Below are positions 61,675-64,000 of a stretch of DNA of 64,000 nt, piece after piece. This stretch comes from Spirosoma sordidisoli. Lineage in GTDB: Bacteria > Bacteroidota > Bacteroidia > Cytophagales > Spirosomataceae. The DNA lies in NCBI RefSeq assembly GCF_004138325.1, contig NZ_SBLB01000007.1, positions 29,947 to 93,946 on the forward strand, read 5' to 3'. The stretch's first letter is position 1, and the number at the start of each line of letters is the position of its first letter. Made by a program: the position numbers and the translations under genes. Below the pieces are notes generated by a model. It was not told the origin of the DNA. It searched no databases and worked only from the letters and a program-made list of their open reading frames with translations.

Positions 61675-62406
61675 TTAAGTTAACAGTACCTGCGTCAGGA
61701 CGAAGTCGGCGACGACGATGGCGATACAGCTGTTGGTGACGGCCGAGGTCGATGCGCTGCCCACTTCGAGGGCGCCCCCCCGTACGTTGAAGCCCTGGTA
61801 GGCCGAGATGGTCGACACCAGAAAGGCGAATACGACGGTTTTGATCAGCGCAAACGAGACGCCAAACGGTTTGTACTCGAACCGCAGCCCCGATACGTAC
61901 TCTTCGGGCGAGATAACCCCCGCCAGCGTACCGGCAATGTAGCCGCCCAGGATAGACAAAAACCCGGCCATGATCACCAGCAGCGGAAACATCAGCACCG
62001 ATGCGATGACCTTCGGCAAGACGAGGTATGAACTCGAATTGATACCCATCACCTCCAGTGCGTCGATCTGCTCGGTGATACGCATCGTGCCCAGCTCGCC
62101 CGCAATGTTGGAGCCGACCTTACCCGCCAGCACGATGCAGGAGAGGGTAGGGGCCAGTTCCAGAATGGTACTGTCGCGGACAATGAGCGCAATAATATTT
62201 CTGGGTACGAAGGGATTGGTCAGGTTATAGGCCGTCTGTACGCAGGTAACGGCCCCGATAAACGTATTGACCAGCGCCACGATAAAAATCGAGCCAACCC
62301 CGATCGAGACGCACTCGTTGAGAATCAGGCTGAGGTACACCCGCAGTTTTTCGCGGTTCCGGAAGAGCGTGCCTAAAAAAATGAAGTAGCTGCCTATGCG
62401 TGACAT
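61675..62406 (-). CDS. MlaE-like ABC transporter permease
   Basis: A 243-aa membrane protein with five or six spans. IVLAGKVGSNIAGELGTMRI and EQIDALEVMGINSSSYLVLP are the MlaE family motifs that contact the ATPase. MSRIGSYFIFLG at 62406 is the start. A much longer in-frame extension to 62877 runs antisense to the SDR gene and is not real. No MCE-domain (MlaD) gene follows within the window. It diverges from the SDR gene. Confidence 0.9.
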   Translation of the reverse strand: MSRIGSYFIFLGTLFRNREKLRVYLSLILNECVSIGVGSIFIVALVNTFIGAVTCVQTAYNLTNPFVPRNIIALIVRDSTILELAPTLSCIVLAGKVGSNIAGELGTMRITEQIDALEVMGINSSSYLVLPKVIASVLMFPLLVIMAGFLSILGGYIAGTLAGVISPEEYVSGLRFEYKPFGVSFALIKTVVFAFLVSTISAYQGFNVRGGALEVGSASTSAVTNSCIAIVVADFVLTQVLLT

Positions 62407-62508
62407 AAAAGCGTGTAGCGAAGCCCATAATCGCCCGCCTGCCGGGAGAAGGTGGCTTTTGGTGAGAACCTCAACAAAGGTAGAATGGTTTCTACCGTTA
62501 TTTGTCCT

Positions 62509-63183
62509 ATGAAACCACTCATTGTTGTAACCGGCGGTACGAAAGGCATTGGCCGCGCTATTGTTGATAAATTTGTTGCCGAAGGCTTCGAAGCGGTTGT
62601 CTGCGCCCGTTCGGTCGAGGGGCTGGCCGGGCCCGACCGGTTGCCGTTTGCGGCCGATCTGGCCACGCGGACGGGTGTCGATGCGCTGGTCCGGTACGTG
62701 CAGTCGCTGAACCGGCCCGTTGAGGTGCTGGTCAACAATACCGGCACGTTTCAGCCGGGGCAGATCCATAACGAAGCCGAGGGTACGTTCGAGCAGCTGA
62801 TGAATACCAACGTCGCCAGCGCCTACCACCTGACGCGTGGGCTGGTGCGGGATATGATGATTCAGCGGAGGGGGCATATCTTTATGATGTGCTCAACGGC
62901 CAGTATTACGGCCTATACCAACGGCGGCTCGTACTGCATCTCTAAATTTGCCCTGCTGGGCATGAGCCGGGTGCTGCGCGAGGAACTCAAGCCGCACAGC
63001 ATCAAAGTAACCGCCATTTTGCCGGGCGCTACGCTGACCAACAGCTGGGAAGGCACCGACCTGCCCGAAGACCGGTTCATGAAACCCGACGACGTGGCCG
63101 ACAGTGCCTGGGCGGCCTATACGCTGTCGAAGAGCGCCGTGGTCGAAGAAATTCTGATCCGGCCCCAGCTGGGCGATATCTGA
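62509..63183 (+). CDS. Short-chain dehydrogenase/reductase
   Basis: A 224-aa classical SDR. The cofactor motif TGGTKGIGRAIVDKF is near residues 8-22, NNTG replaces NNAG, and the catalytic Tyr-Lys pair is in SYCISKFALLGMSRVL. The substrate is unknown. MKPLIVVTGG at 62509 is the start, with an upstream in-frame codon at 62452 rejected. It is divergent from the permease gene, with about 100 bp between them. Confidence 0.9.
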   Translation: MKPLIVVTGGTKGIGRAIVDKFVAEGFEAVVCARSVEGLAGPDRLPFAADLATRTGVDALVRYVQSLNRPVEVLVNNTGTFQPGQIHNEAEGTFEQLMNTNVASAYHLTRGLVRDMMIQRRGHIFMMCSTASITAYTNGGSYCISKFALLGMSRVLREELKPHSIKVTAILPGATLTNSWEGTDLPEDRFMKPDDVADSAWAAYTLSKSAVVEEILIRPQLGDI

Positions 63184-63319
63184 GCCGGTGGGTAAGGATA
63201 GGGGTAAAACAGACCGGAATGGCCAGTACGCACTGCCTACTGGCTACTCCTTCGTATCTTGCGGCCCACTTCACTTGCCCGAACCTGTAAACTGCAAACT
63301 GTAAACTTAAAAATTAAGC

Positions 63320-64000
63320 ATGTCTTCTGTTGAGTATCTGGGTATCGATGTTGGCGGCACGAACGTCAAAATGGGAATCGTTGACGCTACAACCGGCAAA
63401 ATTTCCAATTTCTACAGTCACGACACCATCAGCTGGCGCCAGTCGGGCCACTTTATGGATCGCTTCGGCGATGCGGTCGCGCTGCAACTGCTGGCTAACA
63501 AAGAGGTAAAACGGGTCGGTATTGGCCTGCCTGGTATGCTCAGTCCTGACCGGACCATTGCGCTCGAGATCACGGCCATTCCCGAAATCAACGGAACGCC
63601 GATTGTCGATATCCTCACCAAGCGGTTTGCAGGAGTGCAGTTTTTTCTGGCTAACGACGCCAACGCAGCCGCGCTGGGCGAGTATTATTTTGCCGAAGAA
63701 AAAATTACCGAGAACTATATCTTCATTACGCTCGGTACGGGCGTGGGCGGAGCCGCCATCATCAATAAGAAAATCTTTACCGGGGGCGACGGAAACGCCA
63801 TGGAGCCGGGCCACATCCCGTCGCGCAACGGCCGGGTGCTGGAGCGGAACATCGGCAAGGTAGAGCTGCTGCAACTGGCCACCCAGCGCCGGAGCGAATA
63901 CGCCGGCGAAACCCAGCTCCCCGCCGATGGCGACATCTCGACAACGGGTCTGGTAGCCGCAGCCGCCGAGGGCGACGAGCTGGCGCAGCAGATCTGGGAC
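63320..64000 (+). CDS. ROK family sugar kinase (incomplete at window end)
   Basis: Open to the window end, 227 codons seen. ROK kinases phosphorylate glucose or related sugars. GIDVGGTNVKMGIVDATTG is the ATP-phosphate motif, VGIGLPGMLSPD and LANDANAAALGEYYF (catalytic Asp) follow, then FITLGTGVGGAAI and the ROK EPGHIPS motif, although the zinc-binding CxCGxxGCxE box of many ROK proteins is not visible (NGRVLERNIGK stands in its place). A glucokinase-type role is likely. Confidence 0.88.
   Translation, partial: MSSVEYLGIDVGGTNVKMGIVDATTGKISNFYSHDTISWRQSGHFMDRFGDAVALQLLANKEVKRVGIGLPGMLSPDRTIALEITAIPEINGTPIVDILTKRFAGVQFFLANDANAAALGEYYFAEEKITENYIFITLGTGVGGAAIINKKIFTGGDGNAMEPGHIPSRNGRVLERNIGKVELLQLATQRRSEYAGETQLPADGDISTTGLVAAAAEGDELAQQIWD

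Noticed and set aside
62407-62877. In-frame extension of the MlaE-like permease to 400 aa
   Set aside because: The extra 157 codons run antisense to the SDR gene, and permease homology starts at MSRIGS.

Overview
The window looks like chromosome from a Bacteroidota member of the order Cytophagales, most plausibly a Spirosoma-like genus. The genus is inference. The evidence is a fused SecDF, a PorZ-type protein of the type IX secretion system, a TonB receptor with an N-terminal carboxypeptidase-regulatory domain, a NagB/PIG-L fusion, several TAnnTTTG-type promoter elements, few Shine-Dalgarno sites and GC-rich coding sequence. No rRNA, tRNA or CRISPR array was recognised.

Layout. 1-5.2 kb: a molybdenum-hydroxylase locus (MobA-like nucleotidyltransferase, XdhC, two-subunit IorA/IorB-type oxidoreductase) with an atypical SDR. 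5.3-10.1 kb: NUDIX, NTF2-like, GNAT and Gfo/Idh/MocA proteins, then the NagB/PIG-L fusion. 10.2-19.4 kb: mixed genes, including a deoxyribosyltransferase/TIR-like protein (possible defence effector), a NagX-like membrane protein, an M16 peptidase, and a nitrilase-superfamily protein next to a winged-helix/ACT-like regulator. 19.5-28.6 kb: GH36 alpha-galactosidase, alditol-oxidase-like flavoprotein, HipA-like kinase with DUF3037, serine hydrolase, amidohydrolase and nadC. 29-36.5 kb: secDF, an amino acid permease, and a sulfur pair (TauE/SafE exporter plus metallo-beta-lactamase/rhodanese protein). 37-49.6 kb: pdhB, TonB receptor, nucleoside hydrolase, phosphotransferase, porZ, tdk and a helix-hairpin-helix outer-membrane-like protein.

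49.6-51.6 kb is a cluster of C-rich REP-like palindromes. One copy is split exactly by an IS110-family element of about 1.44 kb. Its transposase reading frame is broken, and its 5' non-coding region repeats short pieces of both element ends and of the target, as a bridge RNA gene would.

56.8-60.65 kb is the most unusual segment. Three AT-rich genes, all on the minus strand, are each followed by a homologous 82-86 bp imperfect palindrome. These palindromes have the R''/R' core boxes (RYYYAAC...GTTRRRY) and inner paired arms expected of integron attC sites, and the inner arms co-vary between copies. Two of the three genes end in or contain PD-(D/E)XK-like nuclease motifs. No integrase gene is in the window, so this resembles an integrase-less cassette cluster (CALIN) or cassettes inserted at a secondary site, possibly carrying defence genes. 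The island sits between host genes: GH5 and ThuA proteins on the left, an Mla-type ABC transporter on the right. The window ends inside a ROK-family kinase gene.
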